From Hirudinaria manillensis (Eukaryota > Annelida > Clitellata > Hirudinida > Hirudinidae): a DNA stretch of 64,000 nt. A program made the position numbers and the translations under genes. The notes beneath the pieces are model-generated. The model worked only from the letters and a program-made list of their open reading frames with translations, searched no databases and was not told the origin of the DNA. The stretch lies in the NCBI GenBank assembly GCA_034509925.1, contig CM067528.1, positions 11,308,501 through 11,372,500 of the forward strand. Direction: 5' to 3'. This document shows, in pieces, positions 11,782 through 25,690 of this stretch (positions within the stretch are counted from its first letter, which is position 1; every line of letters begins with the position of its first letter).

Positions 11782-14415
11782 TCAAAATATGTATAAAATA
11801 TTATGATTTAGAGTTTATAATAAAGGAAATACTTGTACCGAGAACAATAGTGAAATGTTTTCTATTTTAAGCTTCACGCACCATTTTAGATCTGTCAGAC
11901 GCTGATTTGATAAGTACTTTCCGGTTGCCAACCGAGAGAATGGATAAGTGATGGGCGATTCCAATCTGGATAATCGAATCATCCGTTTCAGATAATATTC
12001 ATCCGCAACTATAAATTTTGAAGTATGAATAGAAGAATCCAACAGGAGACGATCCACCTTTTCCGCCATCCCATGATGTTTTAGTCATTCCATTTTAGTC
12101 AGCCTATGCTCCATCCATCCCTCCATCAATCCATTCAATAACTGCTGATGACAATTCCACTTAATCGACAACACGTCTAATAACCCCATTCCATCCATAT
12201 CTCGATGTATTTTCTCAAATTTCGCGAAATATGGCATCTGGAAGTCGTTCTTCCAATGAATCCTCGTTCAGGGAATTTTGAGTAGATAAGAATTCAATCG
12301 CAGATGGTAAGTGGACATGGGAAAGTATGTTCATGATTGCAATACCTTTGTTAATGATGATGATGATGGTGGTGGTGGTGGTGGTGATGATGTTAGCGAA
12401 TGCAGGCATCCAGGGTAGCTGTAAATTACATCTCTAATTTTTATAGATTTTCTTTTTAAACAAATGAAAATTGATCACGAAATGCTTTTTGAAGTCTCTC
12501 TGCCTTCGTGATCGCCGCCTGAAACTTGGGTAATGGACCCGAATCAGCTGTGTTTCGGCAGGTTGTCCAAAGCTCAAATATTAGCAAGGTCTCCCTAAAA
12601 GGAGGGTAAAGATATCGTAGTTCTTTTTTTTTGTGGATCATTTGAAATTTAATTATTCATGCAGTCGTCCATTGTTTCCATCTTGTCACCCCATTTATCC
12701 TCTCACCTTCCGTCATCTCACCAACTCAGGTTTCGTTGACAAATAGCAATGTGATGAGTCATGAAATTCTGATTAGTCATCAGGCCCTCTCTCATTTTCC
12801 TTTTCACCTTCCCGTACGTAGCTGTTTCCAAGTGCAGCGGGCATATTCATATATTATCTTAAACTGCAGTTCAGTCGGGTCTTCTCTCCAGCTTTTGAAA
12901 CTTATTAATGCTGACTTTTATTATTAATCATAAGTATTGATATTATTGCGCTTCGGTTATTTATTTCTGCAAAATTTATTATGCATTGCAACTGAGGCTA
13001 TAGCAAGTCAGCCATAAATTGGGCAAAAAATTGAAATTCAGTTGCCTTGCACAAAAGTCGGATACTTAATCTCAGCAGGATAATTCCTCAACTGAGGTCA
13101 CCAAACGGCAAGTCATCATATTTATAATAATAAAAAAATACTTCATTTTGGTAACATTACTTCTGGTGTAATTCTAACCATACCTGTCGAACCCATTGGA
13201 ATTGAGCTAATACAGTAAAAGAAGCGAAGAATGCCAACCAGTGCTTAAGTTGTTAAAAATAAAAATAGTAAATAATTAAGTCAGGTTATTAAGAATTTTA
13301 AATAATGAAACATTCCTCCGTCAGCTGTTTGATTTGTACATCTATAGCTATCTCAATCGCGATTGGACACCGATTAGATCACCCTCTATTTTCGTAGCGT
13401 TTCCATTTTTAGCTCGAAAACTTATAATTTTTGAGTTTATCTTTTTAAAATCGGGCAAGTATACGGTAAACTAAGTTCACGACAAACTGCAGGACGAGGT
13501 TGCAACCAAAGAAGTGATGCACATGCGATTTTTTAGCCCAGCTTTTCATTATTCTCGTTGTAATTCATATTGCATTCACAAACCCACGGACTATTATGCG
13601 GACTAGTAGGCATCTTAAACATTGGATTTGAGAAAGTTTAATAATATGCTGGTGTTGTAGCTAACCAGTTGCATGAAAATTCGTCTGCGGGAAATTTATT
13701 TAGTTTCTTTAGTTGCTTATTTAATGCGGATCCTATTAAAACCGCAACTCGGTTTTAAAAGTAATAACAGGTTTGTCTTGATTCCTCGTGATGTTTTCTG
13801 TTTATGCAGTTATTCAATTAGTTACGAGCGAATTTGCTTCAGTCAAACATAATGTGGCCAAATGCATCCTGCAATAGTTTATAGTTTGGAATTGCAAATA
13901 CTGCAAATTGCAAAGGATTATAAAAAAGAGTATTGACGTGAAGGCAGGGACAACATTTAAATTTATTTATTTTGTAGTGAGTTCTAACTTTAATCTAGAA
14001 TGATAAAATCTGGTGAAGTTGTGTTTCATTTGATAAAATAAATTATGTATTAATTTTCATTTCAAGGATGAGCACTTCAAATACTTGAAAATGAAACTGC
14101 ACTTCAACTCTTACCTCATCAATCCTTACAAACTGCTATGAATACAATTCAAGTCACCACTAAATGCTGTGAAAATCTTAAGTCCAAAGAAAGCTACTTT
14201 ATCAAGAAAAAGGCATCTCTTTTTGGCACGTTCATGAATTCTCACTGATTTTTTTCATCCATTTCATCTCTTGTTTGAATCTGAAATAAAGGGGAAGGTT
14301 TTGAGGGATATGTGATGAATAGCAAGACACACCCATGCCTGTGGAAATTTTGGCTGTCAGAGACACTTGTGTGGTAAATTAGGTGCCAGGAAAGAACAAT
14401 TGAACCACGCTCAAG

Positions 14416-15778
14416 ATGTCTGATGAAAGAAAGTGGAACTTGATGACACCTCAAGAACTGGCTTCTCTATTGACAATAGTCGATGACAAGGTGACCAATT
14501 GAATGATAGTCGCATGGCATCTTCAATATTGATTTCAATTTTTTGCCCATGACACCGATATTTTAATTAAAATTCAGAATCCAATGTAAGGAAATGAAAT
14601 TATTTTTTTTTTAATTTGAATTATATCTGCTTAATACTTAATAATATTGTCCTTGTCTTGTAATTAAGCAGAGTTAAAAGTTAAATCCATTAATTTTTTT
14701 TCTTTACCTAAATGTCATAAATTTCAAATATGCATATTCTTGATTGTTTTGTTTCAAGCTCACCGATGACTCACGAGAAAGATGCAAAGAGTTGTTTGTC
14801 GGTGTGCATGTGTGCTCCTGTGTGCGTGTGCGCGCATATTATTGGTTTAATGAGCATCTATTGCACAACTGGATGATCAGAATGGAAAGAATTTGTTGTG
14901 GAACGTGATTATTATGGTTGTTGGTTAGGCAGTTGTTAATGTATTGCTTGTGATGATGATGATGATGATGATGGTGATGATGGTGATGATGATGGCGATG
15001 ATGATGACGATGATGCATGGCCTGCTTTTAGAAATTCCACCTTTGATTAGTCATCATATTGTTGTAGTGTCCAAGTTTTAAACAGAAGTGTATCGTTTCA
15101 AACAAGTTCCTTATCTTTCACTTTTTAATATCTTTTTTTAAATATATTTTTTGTCATATATAATAATAATAATATAATTTGTCATATATAATATATATAT
15201 ATGACAAAAAAATATTTAATATATATGTATAATAACACTTTTGCCTGTGTTAACTAAATTAATGATATGTATTTATTTCAATCCATAAGTTTATGTCAAT
15301 TAGTATTGGATTGATTATAATCAATATCATTCATTATAATCAATCATCGTTAACAACGATTGACAAACATTATGGTGTGATTATCTATACCTATCTATGC
15401 TAGAATGAAATACTCATTGCCTTGTTTGTGTAACTTACCATCCATCCATCCACCCATCCATCTATACATCCACCCATCCATCTATACATCCATCCGTCCG
15501 TCCGTCCGTCCGTCCGTCCATCCATCCATCCACCCACCCATCCATCTATACATTTATACAACTTTTATGTTCATTGGCTAGAATGATGAAGCTGCTTCAT
15601 TGTGGCATCAATTTTGGGATCTCAATCAATGGTCCAGTTTTATAGCATTCTAAAGACTTCAGAAAGTCTTGAATGAAAAATATTTAAGAAAATATGCCTT
15701 GGTACTTTTAATAATTCTTGATAATTATTTCTATTTAATTACAACCATTGCATTTATATTTATTATTGTTGTTATTGA

Positions 15779-15814
<36 letters not shown>

Positions 15815-17150
15815 GCAATGGTTGTTACTCATAGTAATCTTTGATGCCTTCATCAACTGTTGCTTACGAATCTTTCTTTTGGTTCTTTTTAAAAATACCT
15901 TCCACCAAACATAATTGAGAACATTCATTCATTTCTGGGTGGTAAACCATTAAACGCCTAAGCAGAAAATGTTAAGTGATGTTAGGCTTATTCATACGGT
16001 AATATTTCGATGCCGGATTATTCATCATCATCATCATCGTCATCATCATCATCATCGTCGTCGTCGTCATCGGCAGTTGATGCTGTTGACGTCATCAATT
16101 TCTCCATCTCTTAATCACACACTCTTTCATCTGTTTGATTGTTCAGCACAAAGTTAATCGGTGTCAATCTGAATTATCTGAATTATCGCTGGCCGGCTGG
16201 GTGCAGACATTTTAAAAGGAGCTAGAAATTAATTCTTGGATTTATCTTGATTTATTAAATATCGTAAATAGCATTTAATTTATTTTTTGTTGTTGTGGAG
16301 ATATTTTTCATAACTGATTATGGCAGTCCACCATATAGTTCCAATGTTCTGAATTTAATTTGTAAATAATTAAAATCCTATTTAAGTGCCAGGTAAACCA
16401 TGCTTCATGTGATATACAAACCAGCTACAGTTTACAAATATGATGATGTTGATGGTGGTGGTGATGGTGATGATTATCTGGTAATTGTCCACAAGAGTTA
16501 ATAAATTAATAATCTTGTACCTCATTTTCAAAAGCTCATCAAAGCTCAGAACATTTTCAAACATTTTTTACTAACACACATTGATTTATTGATAATAAAA
16601 TAATATCTGGCATTTCAAAACATTAAGCTCACTATATATGTTGAGTGACAAAACTGTGTGCTTTGTCAATGCTAGTTGCTTAGAATAGATTTCTATCCTC
16701 TACTGACTTGCAAAGTAACCAAAGCATCCTCAGCATCATGATTGTTTTCAAAACGTTGGTTATCATTTCAAAAACTTATTCAGAAAAGTTTCAGAAAAGA
16801 AGATAAGAATCAAAGAATTACATTCCTATAGTTTCCCTGTCTTATTATTTTAAAAAAAGTTCATTAATGAAATGCAGGAAAACAAACTTATAATTTATTT
16901 TTTTGATTGCCATATTCTTGAGATTGCTGCCACTTTCCTACTGAAATACGAATGACTCTGTTCTGGAGCTTCCAGTTTGCACTTGGAAATCGTGTTTTTT
17001 CTTTGCGAAGATGTTGACATTTGTCCTTCCAGAATTGAATTTCTGGAGACGAAAGCTGGAAATTGAATTTGAAATAATTCATTGCTGATGTCCTTTTATT
17101 TCTTGATTGAATTTTTGATTTTTGTGTGCCAAAATAAAAAAAACCTTATT

Positions 17151-17196
<46 letters not shown>

Positions 17197-20100
17197 CATT
17201 ATGTTTATTTAATTATAATCTTAAATGTATTTTTTAAAAATAAATAATTGTAATAACAGGTTGTAATCACAGAATGATAGTTTTATTTAATACTCTGAAG
17301 CAGTGAAATAATTGAGGAAAAGTTGCTTGAATAATGTGTTATACATTTGGAGTTGGAAATGCTCGTTAATGTTTTGTTAACAATTTTAATTAATTGTTAT
17401 GATTATCTTCTCAAGTTGTTAATCATATTGAATAAAAAATAACTACACTGCAGTAACAGATGATGAGGCCTAGTCACTAGTATTGTCACCATCACAGCCA
17501 CAGAAATGCGCTTCACACCAACACTCAGAACACAGCACCTGCTATATTTTAAAATGTTAAATTAAAATATCCCCTACCATGCAACAGCAAAGCAAGTCTT
17601 TTCACAAATGCTTCCTCTTTTGCTCAGTAATCATGGTTACTATGGGGACGTAATAATAAGTAATCTTATCATCAGTTCCGAATGTCACAAGAAACGACTA
17701 TTGATTTTCATTTTACTCAAAGACAAACTAAAACAATTTGTGAAAAAATGTGAACAATTTTTATTTCTGAAACTCATAGGTTATTAATAATAGTAAGAAA
17801 TCCATATTTCTACATTACAAATGTTTCAAAGGTTTCATTCATCTGATTGTAATCAATCTTATCTCCACAGCAAAGATTGGTTATAGATAGCAGATCTTTC
17901 CTGGAGTTCAACACCTGTCACATAAGGGGAGCCATCAATGTGTCATTCTCCAGGATGATCAAGAGAGACTTGCAGAACCATCAGGTAATTGATAACTTAA
18001 AATATTAAACGTAACCAGTCTTTACCAATTACTTTGGCTGTCACACACTATTTATATTTATAACTCCATAGCTTATAATCCAAGGTTGCTAAAAAAGTTA
18101 TTTATGTTTTTTGTTTTTAAAAAATAATATTGTTTATATTTAATTAATAAACATACTTTAATAGGGACTCTGAGTGGATTTGGAATTTATAAGAAATAGC
18201 CGAAAAAAAATATCGACAAGTTTGCTTATTGAAATTGGGATGTGTTTGTTTTCTTTGCAAAGACATCAATAAGACTTTGTCTGTCTTTGAAAGACTGCTT
18301 TTTTTTTTTAAATCCTAACTCATACCTCTCTCGGGACTTTTTAAAAGGTTTATTTATTAAATGCGGAAAGTAAATATAAGAAATTCTAATCTAGATTGAG
18401 TCTGGATTGCAAACTAAAAATAATTTTTAATCCATTACTTAATCAAATATTTCTTAAGAAAGCACTTAAGAGAAGAAATACTGATTGTGATTATGAATTG
18501 AGAACCATTATTATTTTTTAGACATTTTTGTTAATTGTTTTTCGAAGAATAAAAAGTTAAATATAATAAATTATATTCCAGTTGCCTGTCAAGCAACTCT
18601 TGGCTCTGAGTCACAATAAGTTGAACTTTGACCTGGATTATGACGTCATTGTCGTCTATGACCAATGCACAGCTCGTCCCGACCTACTCTCAGAAGATTG
18701 CTTCCTCTTTGTGCTCATGGAAAAGCTGATAGCGGAGTTTAAGAACGTCAGGTTTCTCGCTGGTTCGTTCGTCTCTTCTCAGTTCCTTCCGTCGTTCGTT
18801 ATTTTTATTTTTATGCCGAAAGTAAATATATTTGAAAAAAGAGGTGATGGATGGCTGTTATTAAGTCCCTTTGATCCAAAGGTAGAAGAAATCCATGATT
18901 CTTTGCTAAAATCTTTTGGCATGGATTGCCATTCATGCTGAGGTTATGGAATTTTTCTTTGGAAGAAGCAGTCGCATGGAAAAGAATGGCATGAATTGGC
19001 AGTTCATCATTTATATCAATTTATATATTTAAAAAAAATATAAATATTTATGTATTGAAATATAAAATATCGATATTTTCCAAAATTTATTTTCTAATTG
19101 GTTATTTGATAATTGGCTAATTGTGTTAATCCAGAAGGCCTTTCTAAAGATGTGTCGCAATTCTGCATATGGAAGCGATTGCATTGCTTCAGAGATTTGC
19201 AGCTCATAATTACTTTGAAAGCAATTGAATGATACTTTGTGTGGAGAGAATTTTGTATACTCTAACTTTTTGTATGCATGTATTTTTCTAGTTTTTAGCT
19301 ATGATTTTTGCTCCAATTTTGGAAAACAAGTGACTAAAAAAGCCAAGTTAATTAATTAAGCAACAAATCTTTACAACATAGTAACGTAATAGTTATAAAA
19401 CAGTGGAATTCTTTCATTTAGATTATCCTATTCTTTAAATAAAATATTTATTATTAATGATTTAAATTTAAAAATTTTTTTATTCTCAGGTGGCCTAATA
19501 GATTTTCAAGCCTCATTTCATCTGCTATGTGACACTCAAAGATCCTTTCTTTCATCTTCATCGTCGTCGTCGTCATCTTCGTCTAGGCAAAAGTGCATGT
19601 TATCACTATCACAACCCTGCATGTCCTTTTCCAGCACCGGGCCCACCAGAATTTTGCCGTTTCTGTTTCTCGGCTCTCAGCAGGACGCACTGTCGCAGGA
19701 GATAATGAAGGTGAGGATGCGACTTGTTTTTGAGTATTTGCTGATATTGAAAACGTCCCAAAAAATACAAGATGCTTGTAGTATCACTTGTATGGTATAT
19801 TTTATTTATTTATTTATTATATTAAATTAATTGTATTTCTTTCTTTGTATCTTTGTCTTCTAAGAGATTGGAAAGAAAGCGATTTTAGTCCAGGAATTAT
19901 TCTCAGGAGAGGGGGATTGAAGTCAAGCTATGCACGATGTGGATGATTATGTGAAAGAATCATTATTTGCATAGCAGATGCTTGGGACATCATCGGTGAT
20001 GAAGTGACTCATGTCGAATGCTAATCCATAAATAAATGCAGATCAAGGAGATAAGATGCATAAATAAATAAGTAACCATAAGCAGCAGCCTGAGCAATAA

Positions 20101-21145
20101 ATTGTTTATTTTGCATGGGGTCACAAGCCGCCAGAGTCAATGTGCTGGAACGCTTTGCCAGTTTTTAGGCTTAAACAGAGGCCTTTTAATAATTATTTTT
20201 GAAAATTTATATCACATTTCAATTTCAATAGATTAAATATTATTAAACTCATCGTTGTTGTTACTAATTGAATTTTCAGTTGAGTTGTTGCTTCAATAAT
20301 TGCAGCAAAATGGAATATCTTATGTCCTCAATGTAAGCACGAATGGAGAGGAGCCTTCTTTCTTAGGTGAAGGACATTTCCTGAGGATCCCAGTCCACGA
20401 CAGCCACAATGACAAACTGCTTCCATACTTCAGTACTGCCTTCCAATTCATTGGTTAGATTTATTGTTTCATTAATTTTTATTTTATGAGGCAGCATTTG
20501 AACTAGCTTCGAAAGATTACCCAGGCATTGTCTGTATAAAGTAAAATATAATATATGAAAGTGTAATATAAATATATGAATATAAGTATAATATAAATAT
20601 ATGAATATATTAAATCTGTTTACTTATTTATTCAATTTTTTTAAAATCTTTTATTTATATATGCAAAAAAGTTTGAAACTTTTAATAAGTGCTTGATAAA
20701 ATTTGGTTGTCTCAGAAAAATATCTCTCTTAAGATTACCATGTATGCATAAGTTGAATAGTATAAGGTATAAAATATTTATTAATATGATTATCATAAAT
20801 AATAATTTTAAGTAATAATTAATATTTATAAGATAAAGTTAGAGAAGCTAATGGGTGTGTCTTAGTCCACTGCTTGGCTGGAATTTCAAGATCTCCAACG
20901 TTGGCCATTGCTTATTTGATGAAGGATTTAGGACTCACCTGTGATGAAGCCTATAAGTAATTGTGATTTTGTGCCTTTGAGATTTAGATTATGCTAATGA
21001 TGATATCAATGTTTGATATGAATGAATATTCAGCAAGGGGCTTTAACTATTAATAATAAAGTTAATTAAACGTTAGTCATTCTGTAATTAACTTGTATTT
21101 GTAATAGGTTTATAACTTATAAAGGTTTTTTAGTTCTAATGATGA

Positions 21146-21177
<32 letters not shown>

Positions 21178-23683
21178 TTAAAGGTATGTCAAGGACAAGA
21201 GACCCACAATATCTCCAAATTTTAACTTTCTTGGCCAGTTGCTCGAATATGAAAAAGGTCTCTTACCGAAATCAGGAACCGATGCCTTCCTAACTTCTTC
21301 TCTCGATGCGGAAACATCTTTTTCGGGGAAAGTGAAATTCAATTCTTTGTCAGTACTCAATAATTGGGTCGAATATGGCAATAGGATAGACGTCGATGGA
21401 AAGCAGGAGAATAAAAACAGTGAAATTGGCAAAGATTATGGCGTTAAAGAAGGCTTTTATGAAAGCAAGTCGGAGCTGCTAGTCACAGTAAAGCGAGAGA
21501 TGATAGATGGACACAAACAAGTGAATAGCACGATTACTGAAGAATTCTCTGCATCCTCATCGCTAAAGCTTCCACCCTCTAGACCATCAACCCTGCTCCA
21601 TTCTTCAACCGAAACATTGTCGAAACTCAACTTTTCCTCTTCTTTGACACCATTGAACAAAGTAAAGCCTAGTCCCATTTTAGAAGTCCCGTCGCCCATC
21701 GAAATCGTCAGGCAGAGAAATGCATGTTTGAGTGATAACTTTAAAAGTGCATCTAGTCACGATAGCATTGCGACTTCTAGTCACCTTGAACCTGAAAATA
21801 CTCCAAAGAGCTTTCAAGAATCGAATCCTGCTACCTCTGCCTCTCCGGGCTCGGCGGAAGCCGTGCGGTCGGGAGATGCCGACGACGTCCGCGAGCATAA
21901 ACGCAACTTCCAAAGTCATGCTACCTATAATTATCATCACCACAGGGGAACCGGTCAGCATTACAATCAACGATTAAAAACTCATCAACAAAAATTTAAC
22001 AGAAGGTACAGTCAACCGAAAGGCCGCTCAGAATATTCCCCAAACTACAAACACCAATCCTGTTGCCACCAACTTTATGGCTTTCCCCAAGGTGGACCGT
22101 TCCCTTATGGCTTTCCATCCTCTCATCAGTGCTTTCGTCACTTCCATTCCACCCAGCCTCCACCTCCCCTCTATTTCTGTCACGTGCGACCTCCGTCTGG
22201 TTATCCCATTTTCCTGCCCAATTACCCCAACTATTTCAACGGTCACCGATACCTTGCCAACGTCAACCTGCAAAGCCACTATCCGAGCGGTCGCTACGGC
22301 ATCCATCGTCAACGACATTCCTTTTTTGCTTCCAGCAGTAGCAACGGCTTTTATCATTTTCCGCCCACGGGAAATTTTGTTTTTAAAGAGGATCCTAACG
22401 GTAGTTTTATGAATAAGAGCTTCTCCAGTTGTAATGCTTTTCCTCCCGCTGATCCTTTTTATCCACCATCCTATCCCACGGATGGACACGAGACCGCGAC
22501 TCCTTTTCTGAGAAGTGACAGGTTCGTTTGTCGAGGCAACCCTTCGAACGGCTTGGTTTTCTCAAATAAATGGTCTAGCCAATCTTCTGGGCATAAGGAA
22601 TTGGGGATGTCACGGATATCAAATTGTGCCGGTTCGAAGCTTAACGAAATAGATAATAAAACCTTTCGTGCAAAAGTTAGTAATCCGTCAACAAAGAACG
22701 ACCTTTTGCATGGCCTGAATATCCAAAATTTGTTGTCAGAAAATGAAGTAACTGCAGCTGCAGGTGAAAGTGGCTGCGATCGTTTGGCCATTTCGTTGCC
22801 TTCTTCGGTTGCAGCGGACGTTCGCTCGTTAGATTCAAGCAATGGGACTAACAGACTTACAAATTCACTCAGAAAAGCGCCTTTACAACTTAGGCCTAAC
22901 AGCATAGCACTGCAAAATATACAGTTACGAGCGAGTTCCATGAACGACTCTTTCGGTTCGAGCCGTTTGCACGTTTCTGAGTCATCTATGAAGTCTGATG
23001 GATTAAACAAAAATGATGCTCAAAGTCTTTCCAATGCAGAATTCCAATCTCTAAAAGAAACTTGCAACGATCCACTTATCTCGGGCAATGGTGGAACGAT
23101 GGATAAAAGAAATAAAAGTAAATTTTCAGATAGCTGCAAAGAAAATAATAAAATTATTTTTCGTAGCATCGGAGAAGAACATCAAGACGTGTTTAGGTCG
23201 ACAGTGAGGGAAGTTCGTTCTCTTACCGATGAAAATGAGTCACTGTGTTCGTCCTTGATTTCTTTGTCCCACTCGAGTAGACAGGCTGCCGTTACTAATT
23301 CGTTCAGGGAAACGTTATCATCGTCTGCATCATCGTCCTCTTCTTCATCCTCTAGGAAATCCAGAAGCTTGGAGGACATCAAAAACACTCCGAGAGTGCT
23401 TCACGCAGCCGATTGCATGAACATTAAAAGACTCAACAAGTCGACGAGCGATGACAAATGTCATTGCCAGTCCGACGAGACGCATTTGCCGACGCTCTCC
23501 TCGCGGGGAGGTTACTCAGGAGACGATGCCGGTCCGAAAAAGCAATTCGAGTTAATAGAAATGTTCAATGCCAGTCGCAGATGGCCATCCGAGGAAGGCC
23601 GATCGGAAGCCGACGGCATTCCTTCCCACGGAGGCAGTCAAAATTCTCTCCACGGCAATGCAGAAGTCGTGAAAGTGTCTTGA
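14416..23683 (+). CDS. DUSP16: MAP-kinase phosphatase, DUSP8/DUSP16 (VHP-1) type
   Basis: Dual-specificity phosphatase expected to inactivate JNK/p38 MAP kinases. Seven exons: 14416-14490, 17871-17984, 18582-18762, 19490-19710, 20306-20453, 20833-20956, 21184-23683. They give 1120 residues, and all phases match. The start is an ATG in a 25-codon first exon whose last codon joins the rhodanese domain in frame. The N-terminal rhodanese/kinase-binding domain (about 24-130) contains LVIDSRSF and a basic stretch, RMIKR. A Ser run follows. The catalytic domain starts at GPTRILP and has the general acid Asp229 (VHDS) and the signature HCLAGISRS with Cys260 and Arg266. Then comes [18 protein letters not shown]. 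The tail, about 800 residues, is rich in Ser, His, Tyr and Pro. The last residues, AEVVKVS, resemble the short C-terminal motif I recall from vertebrate DUSP8/16. Vertebrate members are about 625-665 residues, so the tail is greatly extended. Confidence 0.95.
14951..15015. repeat. GAT trinucleotide tract
   Basis: Imperfect (GAT)n with GGT and GCG interruptions in DUSP intron 1. Confidence 0.9.
15438..15548. repeat. CATC/CGTC tetranucleotide array
   Basis: CATC units with CTATACAT interruptions flank a central pure block of CGTC units. Two related tetramers sit in one array. Confidence 0.9.
15779..15815. repeat. TTG trinucleotide run
   Basis: About 12 TTG units. They create spurious poly-Leu and poly-Asn ORFs on the two strands. 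Confidence 0.9.
17154..17196. repeat. TTA microsatellite
   Basis: About 14 ATT/TTA units in DUSP intron 1. Confidence 0.9.
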
Positions 23684-25690
23684 CGATGCATCGAAAAAAA
23701 ATCCAGAAAACATATCCTTAAAGAACGAAAATTGTGAGAGCTTTTAATTGCTTTGCCTTCACTGAAGAGGAATTGTTTGACAATTTGCAGATATCCACTT
23801 TTAATATCGAACAGACAAATTTTTTCTTTGTTCCCCTTCTCTTAACTTAAGAAAAAAAGGGATTGTGAAAAGGCATCTTCACTGATTGTGATGCAATTGG
23901 TTTTGGATCAAGATAATTTCTGCAAAAACGTTTCCTTGTTGGGAATCTCTTGTAACTCGGGCATTATCATGATTTTCCTCAATGTTGTTAGAGGCCTACA
24001 AACTCTGTGGAAGTGAATGCGTGTCTTCTGCACTTTTCATTCAAAATGTTAAAGTTTGGCAATCCGATCTGTGAATTTTATTAAATTTGTACTGACAGTT
24101 GTCAAGATTAATAAATCTTTATTTCTTATTGAAAGGATAGGGGGTTTTACTCCATTTAGATTTTTGTAAGATGTGAGAATAACATTTTTAATTTTGTACA
24201 TAAATTCCTCTACTTGATCTTTGATATGAATCAGGCTCAGAACTTTATATTGTGTTTATTTTATTTATTTCTCTCAAAAGATGTTATCACATTCCAATCA
24301 AGTTTTGACTTTGAATTTCATTTGTGGCTTTATTTGCATCATGTTTTAACCTCTTGTTTGCAGATTTGTCTTGTTTCTAAAGGAGTCATATTTCTTGGTC
24401 TAAATTAAAGTGTATATCATTGAATTGGATTTTTTAGATGATACTCTATTTTGTTGCAGCTTCTGTTACAAAAGTTTCCTTACTTTGTATTTCAGTGTTT
24501 TAGATAATCTAGTTTTCAATTTATACGTTTGAGAATATGTGCATTTTCTACAAAGTGGTGAATTACATAGGCACTTCGATGATAACATTTGATGCCGCAT
24601 GAATTGTAGATAGCTGAGAGCAAATGAAGATGTATTTTGGTTGTATATATTATTTCAGACATTAAAATCGCCTGTTTTATATTTAAATCCATAAACTGCA
24701 TCGATATAATTTAAATATTTAACAAATTTTGATGAAATTGAGTATTGTTTGCTAGTGGCTCAACCTGAGTTTGAAAATTAAATCATTTGAAAAACGTGCC
24801 TCTTTCACGAGCGTCAAAGATCTGAATATTTTACCGTACTCTGTTAGGTTATGATGTCGGTCCGGAGTAAATCAGATTTATTTTCCCGACTTTCAAAAAA
24901 TACCCGGGGAGAGAGTAATGTTTAGAGTTTCATTGCAGTGAACAAATATTCGAATGTATTCAGATTTCTAGACGAAAGCCTCTTCTGTCTCTGGGGAGTT
25001 TTTCTTGCAACGCTTTATACCGGTCCTGGTTTGTCATCGATAAACGTCATTAGAGACAAAAAAAAAGACTTGAAATAAAGAGTCGAATTTGTCTTTGTGG
25101 TAGAAAAATTCCCGACGTGTTGAAATATTTTATAAGTTCGATTTTACGCTGCGACGTGAAAGCGTATAAAATTCTTAAGCGTTTTGACAGAAGCGAACAA
25201 CCGTGGTTGCCGGCCTCAGCTGTTGGTGTGCGTTGGAGGGTAATCCGCGTAATTCCTTAAAACTACCTTAAAGCTTTCGACACGTCTAAAAGTGGCGATA
25301 ATGTTTTAAACTCTTGTGGATCAAAATTCTAGTTTTTTTTTTGGCTGCGTTCTGGAAAACCATAGCCTAGTTTTTTGTCTTTAAGGTCGCACGACAATAA
25401 ATTCGTTTGCAAATCGACTTGTTGTGATAAAATTTAGGAAAGGTTAAAAGATTAAAAAAGAGTAAGTTTATTTGTTCGCTTTCGTTTTTATTTATGATAA
25501 ACATAGCTTGTCTAGCCTATAATCGTACATCGTAACTTATGGTTAGTTTTTGCAAAATTTTCCCCCATTTTTTCTATAATGGTTATCGTTGACTGTCAGG
25601 ATTTGTGATAAGTGAATATAAGCATTACAAAACACTGCCTTTTTTTGATTTCGTGTTTATATTGTTTTTGTATTGTTTCAGCCATTTATC
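23684..25690. other. DUSP 3' UTR and RBMS upstream region
   Basis: The stop is followed by AT-rich sequence with AATAAA at 24110-24115. From about 24.8 kb the sequence is less repetitive and somewhat richer in CpG (around 24790-25290), which would suit the RBMS promoter and 5' UTR. A strong polypyrimidine/CAG acceptor directly precedes the first RBMS coding segment, so an untranslated first exon should lie in this interval. It cannot be placed exactly. Confidence 0.5.
24110..24115 (+). promoter_or_regulatory. Candidate poly(A) signal AATAAA for the DUSP gene
   Basis: AATAAA 427 bp after the stop codon, followed by T-rich sequence. Confidence 0.55.

Larger units (their letters stand above)
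9956..14415. other. ADAM 3' UTR and intergenic region
   Basis: After the ADAM stop at 9953-9955 there are TA runs (9982-10036), a TTA tract (about 10903-10950), and AATAAA signals at 11427 and 11776 that could end the transcript. From about 11.8 kb to the DUSP start I see only AT-rich sequence with a short GAT/GGT tract near 12355-12393. ORFs here are short and repeat-derived. The 5' UTR of the next gene should be in the right-hand part but cannot be delimited. Confidence 0.55.
14491..17870. other. DUSP intron 1 with repeat tracts
   Basis: A 3.4-kb intron between the first coding exon and the rhodanese exon. It holds GAT repeats (14951-15015), a CATC/CGTC tetranucleotide array (15438-15548), a TTG run (15779-15815), an ATC/GTC tract (16023-16072) and a TTA run (17154-17196). 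No convincing exon was seen inside. Confidence 0.7.

Noticed and set aside
20105..20185. Possible second LINE C-terminal scrap on the minus strand with a Trp...Pro-Ala-His pattern
   Set aside because: Too short and has an in-frame stop; the similarity is not above chance.
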